Translations under genes and position numbers: made by a program
Notes under the pieces: model-generated
Database searches by the model: none
What the model saw: only the letters and a program-made list of their open reading frames with translations
Told to the model about the DNA's origin: nothing
Origin: a virus
Direction: 5' to 3' (one strand)
Length of the DNA: 35,155 bases
IMG/VR virus record: IMGVR_UViG_3300005095_000076
Coordinates: 1-35,155 of that record
Shown here: piece by piece, positions 5,838 through 12,528 of the stretch
How the letters are laid out: each line of letters starts with the position of its first letter
How positions within the stretch are numbered: position 1 is the first letter of the stretch

Positions 5838-7835
5838 ATGTTGTTTGAAGATATAGTAAACGAAGTAGTTAAAGAGGCAGAGAATATAAGTGGTAAAAAA
5901 GTAGAGCCATTGATAGCAATCAATCAAGTATTGTTTGTGTTTGGCTCAATAATTGGAATAAAGAGGATAAAATTAGCAAATAGGTATATAAACCATATGG
6001 GGGTAACTTTTGCTCCTAGTGGTGCTGGTAAAGATTTAACATTATCTATATTAGAGAACAATTTAGAGCCAATCAAAGGGTATGCAGATATAGTAAGCAA
6101 ATCTTTAAAAGAGGACGAGGTTGACGACTCAATGATTGTGCCTACTAAATACAAGACGCCTTTAATAGGTAGTGTACAAGGAGCAATGAGAGTAGCTAAC
6201 TACCTATCTAAATGTAGGTATGGTAGTTTCAATATTATGGAGAATGAGTTTGGCTCTAATATGAATAAGCAGACAGTTGAGCTACTTATTAAACTATGGC
6301 AAGATGGTAGCTCATTAGGAAGTGTCAATGTTAATGAGAAATATCCTCCTATCGAAGACCTTCCTACTAACGCATTGCTATTTGGTACTATTGCTCCATT
6401 TGAAAGAGACGATAAGAAATATAGGGATTTAGTTGAAGTGCTTGAGACTGGCTTTGCTAGAAGGGCACTGTTTTTTAATATTAAAATTGATAAGATTGAA
6501 TTATTAAAGGAAAAACATGATGTTGACTTATCAATATTAAAAAAAGCAGTAGACAATATTAGAAGAGTTAAAGAGTTCTATATACCAAAGACATCAGAAG
6601 CTTATTTGGCTCTATATAGAGAAAAGTTAATTGATGACTACAATAAAGAGCCAACTGATTGGAATTATATTAGAACTAGTAACATTGACAAAATAGAGCG
6701 TTTAGCTAGTCTAATTTCAATTATAAACGGTTTTGACTACTTAGAGCTAGAAAGCCTTAAGGTAGCTATAAAACTGTCTGAAATCAGCGATAAACACTTG
6801 CTGTCAATCATTAAACCTAAACAGCCGTATCTTAAGATTTATGAGCATTTAAAGATAGTTAAATCTAAGTTTAAGACTGAGTTACTAGATGAATTAGGAA
6901 TTAAATTAACTAAGAGCCAGCTTCAAGAGCAGTTAGATATGTTAAAGGAGTATGCTTATAGAAACAATTATGAATTAAAAACTACCTCTATGATGGTGCA
7001 TTTAATGCCACTTAGAGACAGTAGCTTAGATGAGATTATAGTCAGTGTAAATACTGAGGGTAAAGGTGAGAGGGGAGTGTTGGCTCAAAATAAAATAGCT
7101 AAGTTCTTTGGCGAGAAGATGTCTATTGAATCACTAGTTAGAAGCAAAGTAGACTGGTACTCATTTGTACATTACAACGGTACAAGAAGTCAAAATAATG
7201 CAGTACCAGAATTCAATTGTATTGCTTTTGACATTGACGATGGACTAGACCTAGATGATTGTATAGGAATGTTGCTTCCTTATACAAATATAATCTACAC
7301 AACAAAATCTCATAGAAAGGAAAAGAATGGAATTATTGCAGACCGTTTTAGAGCCATTGTGCCTATTAAAAGAGTTATTTCTCTTGATAGTGGAAAATAT
7401 AAAGAGTTTGTTAGGAATGTATCTAAGCTTTTAGGGCTATACAACTATATAGACTATTCAACAGTTGAGCTAAGCAGACTATGGTTCCCTAATCCAGAAG
7501 CTCAAATATTTAAAAACAAGGCAGACTTATTAGACCCTATTTGTTGTATACCAGAGACAGCTAAAGAAGAAGAAGTTAGCAGAGCGATTAGAGAGTATGA
7601 GGCTAATACTAGTACAGATGTTGACAAGCGTATAGCTGGTATTAGTAAATGGGCAATAAGCAATGCTATTGTTGGCTCACGTAACAATACTTTATTTAGA
7701 GCTGGTATGTTGATTAAAGATTTAACAGATACTAGTACTGCTAAAGCTAAAGTGCTAGAGATTAATAGTTATCTGAGTGAGCCACTAAGTGAAAGAGAAA
7801 TAGAGGCAACTATATTTAGGAGACTAAACAAGTAG
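5838..7835 (+). CDS. ATPase-primase fusion (DUF3987-like plus AEP primase)
   Basis: A 665-aa protein. The N-terminal P-loop APSGAGKD lies near residue 60 in a domain like the DUF3987 helicase-type ATPases. The C-terminal half is an archaeo-eukaryotic-type primase: motif I AFDIDD (acidic residues 465 and 467), motif II KSH near 495 followed by DRFR (502-505), and motif III YIDYS (Asp 539). The last 65 residues resemble a primase C-terminal domain (PriCT-1). Primase activity plus ATP-driven translocation would supply lagging-strand primers. In many phage and plasmid proteins the primase precedes the ATPase; here the order is reversed. It lies 29 bases downstream of the helicase. The ATPase assignment is less certain than the primase. 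Confidence 0.8.
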   Translation: MLFEDIVNEVVKEAENISGKKVEPLIAINQVLFVFGSIIGIKRIKLANRYINHMGVTFAPSGAGKDLTLSILENNLEPIKGYADIVSKSLKEDEVDDSMIVPTKYKTPLIGSVQGAMRVANYLSKCRYGSFNIMENEFGSNMNKQTVELLIKLWQDGSSLGSVNVNEKYPPIEDLPTNALLFGTIAPFERDDKKYRDLVEVLETGFARRALFFNIKIDKIELLKEKHDVDLSILKKAVDNIRRVKEFYIPKTSEAYLALYREKLIDDYNKEPTDWNYIRTSNIDKIERLASLISIINGFDYLELESLKVAIKLSEISDKHLLSIIKPKQPYLKIYEHLKIVKSKFKTELLDELGIKLTKSQLQEQLDMLKEYAYRNNYELKTTSMMVHLMPLRDSSLDEIIVSVNTEGKGERGVLAQNKIAKFFGEKMSIESLVRSKVDWYSFVHYNGTRSQNNAVPEFNCIAFDIDDGLDLDDCIGMLLPYTNIIYTTKSHRKEKNGIIADRFRAIVPIKRVISLDSGKYKEFVRNVSKLLGLYNYIDYSTVELSRLWFPNPEAQIFKNKADLLDPICCIPETAKEEEVSRAIREYEANTSTDVDKRIAGISKWAISNAIVGSRNNTLFRAGMLIKDLTDTSTAKAKVLEINSYLSEPLSEREIEATIFRRLNK

Positions 7836-7876
7836 TCTCTGGTTCTGTTTGTGAAATAAATTTTAAAGGAGAAAAC

Positions 7877-8233
7877 ATGAAGTTAAAATATAGTTACTTA
7901 TGGAAGTCAGGAGACTTAGAAAAACTAGAAGAGATTGCTAATAAGTATAAAATACCATTAGATGTAATTGAAACAGGCGTTATGCTTGACAAAGACTTAG
8001 ATGAAACAGACATAAATAGCTATTACTATCTTTTATTAAAAGTAATTAAAACTCAAATAGAAGATAGTGTTAGTAAATACATAATGAAGCCATTTAATTA
8101 TGAGCCAACAATATATGTTGAAGGGTTAGATAGTTGCATAGATGATGAACTATATCTCAATGATGTGGTTCTTCCTTCGGCAATCGATAAGGTTGCTTTA
8201 GAAAATTACTTAAAGGAGAGACAAGATGGATAA
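7877..8233 (+). CDS. Acidic protein, unknown (118 aa)
   Basis: Not recognised. The N-terminal third is helical and charged (WKSGDLEKLEEIANKYKIPLDVIETG). The rest mixes acidic and aromatic residues (DETDINSYYYLLLKVIKTQ). No cysteine cluster, membrane segment or motif is visible beyond one Cys. AAAGGAG lies 9 bases before the ATG. The stop overlaps the next start by 8 bases. It lies between the primase and a Rha regulator, so it may act in replication, but the sequence gives no support for a function. Confidence 0.65.
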   Translation: MKLKYSYLWKSGDLEKLEEIANKYKIPLDVIETGVMLDKDLDETDINSYYYLLLKVIKTQIEDSVSKYIMKPFNYEPTIYVEGLDSCIDDELYLNDVVLPSAIDKVALENYLKERQDG

Positions 8234-8414
8234 GAAAGATGTATTAGAGGCATTAAAGCATAGTGAGCCAATTAGTTCATACATGATTTATGATTTAATA
8301 ATTAAGGATATAGACGAATTGGATAAGTTTATAGAGTACATAGTTGCAAACTATGAAGGTCCAGCATTAGATTACTTAGAGACAAAGCTAAGAGCTGAAA
8401 GGATAAATAAATGA
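8226..8414 (+). CDS. Small helical protein, unknown (62 aa)
   Basis: MDKKDVLEALKHSEPISSY... is short, charged and all-helical in appearance. GGAGAG lies upstream of the ATG. It overlaps its neighbours on both sides (8 bases and an ATGA junction), which supports real, coupled translation. No domain was recognised. Confidence 0.65.
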   Translation: MDKKDVLEALKHSEPISSYMIYDLIIKDIDELDKFIEYIVANYEGPALDYLETKLRAERINK

Positions 8415-8926
8415 TACTCCTTTCAGCAATAGCAATGTTTTTTAACTTGCTGATTATATTATTAAAATTTAGAAGGAGAATGTATGTAAATGCAACAGTA
8501 GACACTATCCTACTAGGGATAGTAATTATGTTGACATCTGGCTCAGTAACTGGTACTCAGGAAGGGATGATAGCTAGTGCATTACTTAGCTTTTATTTAA
8601 TCCTTAGTCCGTTACCGGAGTCAGAGCCAGAGTGGTTTAAAAGTAAAGCAAAAAAAGAAGAGGAGCTTCGCAAGAAGCAAGAGTTATTAAATAAGATTCA
8701 AAAATTAAGAGATGAGAGAGTAATTAAAAAACAAAAGGAGAATAAAATGAAGTATGAAGTATTAGTTGAAAAAACAACGTACGTAAAGTATGTTGTTGAG
8801 AGTGGAGTTGAACTAGAAGGTAAAAAGAGTTTTGATGAAATAAGAGATGATGTTGTGGTTCTAAGTGAGCAAGAGTTTGATGACGTTCATGAAACAATTG
8901 TTAACATTAATAGAAAGGAGAGTTAA
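8411..8926 (+). CDS. Two-segment membrane protein with cytoplasmic tail, unknown
   Basis: A 171-aa protein. Residues 2-18 (ILLSAIAMFFNLLIILL) and about 30-66 (TVDTILLGIVIMLTSG... and MIASALLSFYLILSPL) are hydrophobic, giving two or three membrane segments. A strongly charged coiled-coil (KAKKEEELRKKQELLNKIQKL) and a small beta-rich domain follow. A second ribosome binding site and ATG inside the gene (8747) may make the tail domain alone. The start overlaps the previous stop (ATGA). Holin-like size and topology are possible, but a holin would not normally carry so long a tail. The function is unknown. Confidence 0.65.
   Translation: MILLSAIAMFFNLLIILLKFRRRMYVNATVDTILLGIVIMLTSGSVTGTQEGMIASALLSFYLILSPLPESEPEWFKSKAKKEEELRKKQELLNKIQKLRDERVIKKQKENKMKYEVLVEKTTYVKYVVESGVELEGKKSFDEIRDDVVVLSEQEFDDVHETIVNINRKES
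8747..8926 (+). CDS. Possible nested in-frame gene (C-terminal domain, 59 aa)
   Basis: AAAAGGAGAATAAA immediately precedes the in-frame ATG at 8747, as strong a site as any in the window. The product MKYEVLVEKTTYVKYVV... to ...NRKES equals the soluble C-terminal domain of the membrane protein. Either this is an independent small protein that later fused with the upstream frame, or both forms are made. No function is recognised. Confidence 0.45.
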   Translation: MKYEVLVEKTTYVKYVVESGVELEGKKSFDEIRDDVVVLSEQEFDDVHETIVNINRKES

Positions 8927-8939
8927 ATGAAGATTGAAA
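8914..8939 (+). repeat. 26-bp direct repeat at left junction of rha gene
   Basis: AAAGGAGAGTTAAATG plus the next ten bases are identical to 9517-9542. The two copies are exactly 603 bp apart, the length of the gene between them. Confidence 0.85.
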
Positions 8940-9529
8940 AGTTAGGGTTGAAGCTAGATAGATATAGCTTCAAAGCAGATAGTAGAGTAGTGTCGAAAGT
9001 ATTCGGCAAAAATCACAAAGACTTCCTAAGAAAGATAGAAAACATAATTAAAGATATTGATAGTACTGAGCGCAATTTTGCGCCCAGTAAGTTATTTATA
9101 GAAAAAACATATATAGACGCAAGCGGAAAGCAAAATAAATACTATGAAATGACAAGAGATGGGTTCTCTCTAGCAGTAATGGGGTTAACAGGTAAAGAAG
9201 CTTTAAAGTGGAAGTTGAAGTATATTAAAGCTTTTAATTTGTTAGAGGAGAAGTTATTACAAACTTTAGAAGAGAATAAAGAGTTAGCAAAAGAATTAGC
9301 TGATTGGTATCCAAAAGATAAGTTTGGCTCAGTAAATAAAGATGGAGTTGCAAAGGTTAAAAAAGTTAGAGGTTATTGGAGAGGAGACAAAAATAGCGAA
9401 TTAGCTAAATTAATAGCAAAAAGGAATAAGATTGAGAAATTAATTCAAAATACTTTAATGGAAGAAGAGCTAGAATTAGAACTTAATAAAACAAAATTCA
9501 GAATTGAGCAACTTAAAAAGGAGAGTTAA
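8927..9529 (+). CDS. Rha-family phage regulatory protein
   Basis: A 200-aa protein. The first 110 residues follow the Rha pattern: a DSR-V segment (ADSRVVSKVFGKNHKDFLRKIENI), then the ERNFAPSKLFIEKTYIDASGK segment, then MTRDGFSLAVMGLTGKEALKWKLKYIKAFN. Rha proteins are phage regulators that interfere with infection in the absence of host integration host factor. The C-terminal half is a charged coiled-coil-like region. A 12-bp-arm palindrome lies inside the gene (9064-9089). The gene is precisely bounded by 26-bp direct repeats, suggesting cassette insertion. It directly abuts the ATPase gene that follows, without a gap. Confidence 0.8.
   Translation: MKIEKLGLKLDRYSFKADSRVVSKVFGKNHKDFLRKIENIIKDIDSTERNFAPSKLFIEKTYIDASGKQNKYYEMTRDGFSLAVMGLTGKEALKWKLKYIKAFNLLEEKLLQTLEENKELAKELADWYPKDKFGSVNKDGVAKVKKVRGYWRGDKNSELAKLIAKRNKIEKLIQNTLMEEELELELNKTKFRIEQLKKES
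9064..9089 (+). repeat. Palindrome inside rha gene
   Basis: TACTGAGCGCAA and TTGCGCCCAGTA are separated by two bases, with one mismatch. It encodes the ERNFA segment. Equivalent palindromes occur in the two related genes at 16169 and 16911. Confidence 0.75.
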
Positions 9530-9542
9530 ATGAAGATTGAAA
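9517..9542 (+). repeat. 26-bp direct repeat at right junction of rha gene
   Basis: Identical to 8914-8939. It contains the ribosome binding site, the stop of the rha gene and the start codon plus first codons of the ATPase gene. Confidence 0.85.
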
Positions 9543-10192
9543 GTTTAGATAAAAATTTAGAAGAGAGCCAAAAGTTAAAAGTTTTAATCTATGGACAAAG
9601 TGGCTCAATGAAGACAAGAACAGCAATTGCAACTGGTAGAACATTTATGTTAAGTCTAGAAAAAGGGCATAGAGTTTTAAAAGGAGCTAAGAATGACATT
9701 GTTGTTGCAACTCCATCATCAATTGATGAAGTAAAAGAGGCTTATAAATATCTAATTCAAAACAAGGACAAATTTGATACTGTCATAATTGACTCTATTA
9801 CAGAGTTGAGCAATATGATACTTGAGGAACTTCAAAACGATGAATATTGGGGTGATGATAAGAGAACTTTAAAACTTTGGGGTGAGCTAAGTAGAAAACT
9901 GCTAGCAATTCTAAAAAGTTTCAGAGATATAGAGGGTATCAATGTTGTTTTAATTGCATTAGAAGATGTAATTGAGGAAAACTTTAAAACAGTTTATAAA
10001 CCATTACTAGATGGAAAAAAGACTGTTGAATTTGTACCAGCATTGTATGATGTGGTTCTAAGATTCGAAAAACAAGACAACAATAAAATATTAGTTCACC
10101 CAATTAAGGATAGAACAGGTTATTTCTTAGAGCCAAAGGAGATTGACTTTGAAAATCATTTAAAAGATTTCTTCAAAGAGTACATAAAGTAG
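9530..10192 (+). CDS. Sak4-like phage ATPase (AAA_24 type)
   Basis: A 220-aa P-loop ATPase. Walker A is GQSGSMKT (residues 22-29), with Met in place of the usual Gly. Walker B is DTVIIDS near 83-89. Beyond these the pattern FDTVIIDSITEL and a later LRFEKQ segment match phage nucleotide-binding proteins of the Sak4 group, RecA-related single-strand annealing ATPases that work with a phage SSB. The SSB-like gene follows, then a Cas4-type nuclease and a resolvase, which supports a recombination module. Its start lies within the right copy of the 26-bp repeat. Confidence 0.75.
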   Translation: MKIESLDKNLEESQKLKVLIYGQSGSMKTRTAIATGRTFMLSLEKGHRVLKGAKNDIVVATPSSIDEVKEAYKYLIQNKDKFDTVIIDSITELSNMILEELQNDEYWGDDKRTLKLWGELSRKLLAILKSFRDIEGINVVLIALEDVIEENFKTVYKPLLDGKKTVEFVPALYDVVLRFEKQDNNKILVHPIKDRTGYFLEPKEIDFENHLKDFFKEYIK

Positions 10193-10225
10193 ACCCTTTG
10201 TGGTTCTACTTGCAAGTTAGTTTGA

Positions 10226-10251
10226 TAGTGCTTAGAGCCAACTAAGTACTA
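10226..10251 (+). promoter_or_regulatory. Hairpin upstream of SSB-like gene with motif in its loop
   Basis: TAGTGCTTAG and CTAAGTACTA form a stem with one mismatch around the loop AGCCAA. The phage-wide motif therefore spans the loop. It lies in the leader between the ATPase and the SSB-like gene and could act as mRNA stabiliser or operator. Confidence 0.5.
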
Positions 10252-10277
10252 CAAAATTAACTTATAAAGGAGATAAA

Positions 10278-10961
10278 ATGGCATTTTTAGACGTAGATAC
10301 TAATGGTTGGGATTTTGTACCAGCAGAGGCAAAAGAAGGATTTGAAGAGTATACAGGAGCTTATAAAGCAGTTATTACAGAAGCATTTGGTTCAGAGAGT
10401 AAAAAAGGAGCTAAATATGTGCATTTAGATTTAGACCTTTTTGACCCAAGAACAGGAGAGGAAGTAGGTAGAAAAGGATTTGACTTATACCTAACAAATA
10501 AAGAAGGTAAAAGCACATTTGAATTTGAGGCAAATGGTAAAAAGATAGTTAGAAAGCTTCCAGCATGGAATACGCTAGCAACCATTGTAGCTAAAGCTTA
10601 TGGAATTGAAGAAGAGTATGAGATTAAAAACAAGGTAGCACAACTATTAACAAATACAGTTGACGCCGCAAAAACTGTATATGGTGAACAAAAAGTTGTT
10701 GCTGGTATTCCAGAGTTAGCAGGTAAAAAATTTACAGCTGGATTAGTTCTAGCATACAATGACTACAACGATAGTTTCAAAAGTGACTTAAAGTATGTAG
10801 AAGATTTTGATTGTGACGAAAAGTGTTTAGAGAAGCTTGAGAAAGCAATCAAGAGAGCAAATGAAAGAGAAGCTAAGAAGGCTGAAAAACAAAAGCCTAC
10901 TAGTTCATACAAGGAAAATAATACTAATAAAGATGACGACTTATCAGATAGTCCATTTTAA
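10278..10961 (+). CDS. Single-stranded DNA-binding-like protein (DUF669 type)
   Basis: A 227-aa protein whose layout, a beta-rich body (residues about 1-165) then a charged linker (EREAKKAEKQKPTSSYKENN) and an acidic end DDDLSDSPF, is that of phage SSB-like proteins of the DUF669 type. The first residues (MAFLDVDTNGWDFVPAEA) and GAYKAVI and KGAKYVHLDLDLFD fit this group. It would coat single-stranded DNA and recruit partners through its acidic tip. It follows the Sak4-like ATPase, its usual partner. The gene has no GAGCCA copy in 684 bp, which is rare here. Confidence 0.7.
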   Translation: MAFLDVDTNGWDFVPAEAKEGFEEYTGAYKAVITEAFGSESKKGAKYVHLDLDLFDPRTGEEVGRKGFDLYLTNKEGKSTFEFEANGKKIVRKLPAWNTLATIVAKAYGIEEEYEIKNKVAQLLTNTVDAAKTVYGEQKVVAGIPELAGKKFTAGLVLAYNDYNDSFKSDLKYVEDFDCDEKCLEKLEKAIKRANEREAKKAEKQKPTSSYKENNTNKDDDLSDSPF

Positions 10962-10965
10962 TTAA

Positions 10966-10983
10966 GAGCCACTTAGTTGGCTC
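10966..10983 (+). terminator. Hairpin made of two facing motif copies
   Basis: GAGCCA and TGGCTC flank CTTAGT just after the SSB-like stop. There is no U-run, so it may act as a 3' stabiliser or attenuator before the nuclease gene. Confidence 0.5.
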
Positions 10984-11000
10984 ACAATAAAGGAGAAAAC

Positions 11001-11768
11001 ATGATTATAGAAGAGATATTGAAACGTTTAGAGTATAACAGAGAGCCATTGGAGAAAAGACTTAGTGCTAGTCAATTAGGTGATGACATGCTTAGGATAG
11101 CACTAAGTATCAAGTATGGCTCATTGGGGAATGAGTTTAGTCAAGCTAGCATTGGCTCACTAATCCATAAAGGGTTAGAGCACTTATTTGAGAATAGTGA
11201 AAAATATGAGCCAGAGTTTGACTTTGATAAAGATTTTAAAGGTTGGAGTATAACTGGAACTGCTGACCTTTTAGATAAAGAGAATGAGATTATATACGAT
11301 TTTAAAACTACAAAATATAACACATATAAAAAGCTAAAAGAGGCAATAAATAAAGGTGATTATACTCATAGTTACATACTTCAGCTAAATATACTCAGAT
11401 ACTTATCTGGTTCAAATTACAATCTTAGACTTCTATTTATATTTAAAGATGGAGGTTGGAACTATAAGACAAAAAGAGAAGTACCACACTATAAGGAGTT
11501 AGAAGTACCTATTATTTCAAGCTCTGAGATTGAAGATAAGCTGAATGAGATTATAGAGAGACTTGAGCCAGAGTGTGAGTATGATGAGAATGGAAGATTG
11601 GTAGACATTAATGTAAAAGCATTCCATTGTAATAAATCACAATATGGCTACATTACAACATTATCTGGATACAAAAAGCCGGCTAAGTGTGAACTGTATT
11701 GTAGTTATAAAGATGTATGTCCACTATACAAAACAAGCGAGATTGATTCATTTATGGAGGGTTGGTAG
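11001..11768 (+). CDS. Cas4/RecB-like PD-(D/E)XK exonuclease
   Basis: I chose the ATG at 11001, which follows AAAGGAGAAAAC; a longer frame from 10977 runs through a hairpin. The 255-aa protein has the RecB-type nuclease core: His56 in LIHKGLEHL, Asp89 in GTAD, Asp100-x-Lys102 in IIYDFKTTK, and a QxxxxxY-type motif (Q128, Y134). C-terminal cysteines (C210, C230, C234, C240) resemble the iron-sulfur ligands of Cas4. It probably resects DNA ends for the adjacent annealing ATPase and SSB, or processes replication intermediates. No cas1 or CRISPR lies near, so a CRISPR role is unlikely. Confidence 0.8.
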   Translation: MIIEEILKRLEYNREPLEKRLSASQLGDDMLRIALSIKYGSLGNEFSQASIGSLIHKGLEHLFENSEKYEPEFDFDKDFKGWSITGTADLLDKENEIIYDFKTTKYNTYKKLKEAINKGDYTHSYILQLNILRYLSGSNYNLRLLFIFKDGGWNYKTKREVPHYKELEVPIISSSEIEDKLNEIIERLEPECEYDENGRLVDINVKAFHCNKSQYGYITTLSGYKKPAKCELYCSYKDVCPLYKTSEIDSFMEGW

Positions 11769-12128
11769 ATGGTTTTACATATTCCATACCCAAAGGTTAA
11801 AAATCAATTAGTCTCTATGAATCTATGGAATAGGTTGCATTGGAATAAAAGAAAGGAAATCAAGCAGGAATTAAAAGCAATGCTTAAAGATTGGTTTGTA
11901 GAGCAAAGAAGTGAGCCAATGAATGCTATTGAGTTTACTTTTAGATTCCATAGGAAAGGTAACAGGAAATTTGACTCGATAAATTCAGCACCAATCTGTA
12001 AAGTTGTTGAAGATGTTTTTACCGAGCAAGGCTGGGTGAAAGATGATGATAAAAATAGAATTATATTAGAGCCAACAGTGTTTGGTTCTGATGAGGATAT
12101 ACTAGAAATAATTGTAAAGGAGATATGA
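11769..12128 (+). CDS. RusA-like Holliday junction resolvase
   Basis: A 119-aa protein following the RusA pattern: N-terminal strand IPYPKVKN, helix, then FTFRFHRKGNRKFDSINSAPICKVVEDVF, then WVKDDDKN. In RusA the signature is DxDN followed by a downstream acidic pair. Here it reads DSIN, so Asp69 is present but the second Asp is Ile71; Asp92-94 are retained. Activity could be altered, or an acidic neighbour may compensate. It starts directly after the nuclease stop with GGAGGGT upstream, and the next ATG overlaps its stop. It would resolve branched DNA before packaging. Confidence 0.7.
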   Translation: MVLHIPYPKVKNQLVSMNLWNRLHWNKRKEIKQELKAMLKDWFVEQRSEPMNAIEFTFRFHRKGNRKFDSINSAPICKVVEDVFTEQGWVKDDDKNRIILEPTVFGSDEDILEIIVKEI

Positions 12129-12334
12129 TGGAAGAGTATATGATAGAGTTTATTATGCAAGGAAAAGAAGGCTATATATGCCTTAAAGATAACGCTTTGG
12201 TTCTGTGTGATGATATCACTAGTGCATATAGATTTAATAGTGACACAACAGATAGTGATATCGTAAAGCTATTCAAGAAGTATAACTTCAAATATGATTT
12301 AAATAGTTTTGTAAAAATTTTAATTTTAATATAA
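12125..12334 (+). CDS. Small protein, unknown (69 aa)
   Basis: MMEEYMIEFIMQGKEGYIC... has three or four predicted strands and no known motif. AAAGGAG lies 5 bases upstream. The start overlaps the resolvase stop (ATGATG); initiation one codon later is equally possible. No function is assigned. Confidence 0.6.
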   Translation: MMEEYMIEFIMQGKEGYICLKDNALVLCDDITSAYRFNSDTTDSDIVKLFKKYNFKYDLNSFVKILILI

Positions 12335-12344
12335 AGGAGAAAAG

Positions 12345-12527
12345 ATGACAAGAGAACAGTTACTATATATCAGTTTATATGACAACTATAACAGTAGATT
12401 AGGATTTAAGATTAGTGATTGGCTCAAAGCTAGAGATATGTTTAGAGCCAATAAGAAGGAGAAAGAGGCGTTGCTGGCTGATAGTGACAGATTAGGCAAA
12501 TTAAGAAAACAAGTAAGAGGAGTTTAA
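12345..12527 (+). CDS. Small basic protein, unknown (60 aa)
   Basis: MTREQLLYISLYDNYNSRL... is lysine- and arginine-rich, helical in its second half (MFRANKKEKEALLADSDRL), and has a strong AAAGGAG. It contains two facing motif copies (12420 and 12445). No family was recognised. Confidence 0.6.
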   Translation: MTREQLLYISLYDNYNSRLGFKISDWLKARDMFRANKKEKEALLADSDRLGKLRKQVRGV

Positions 12528-12528
12528 A

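Noticed and set aside
8672-8690. GCTTC-GCAA-GAAGC hairpin in the membrane protein gene
   Set aside because: Only five base pairs in a lysine/glutamate-rich coding stretch; it is expected by chance.
11804-12160. - strand frame opposite the resolvase gene
   Set aside because: It is antisense to a recognisable RusA-like protein and has shadow-frame composition.
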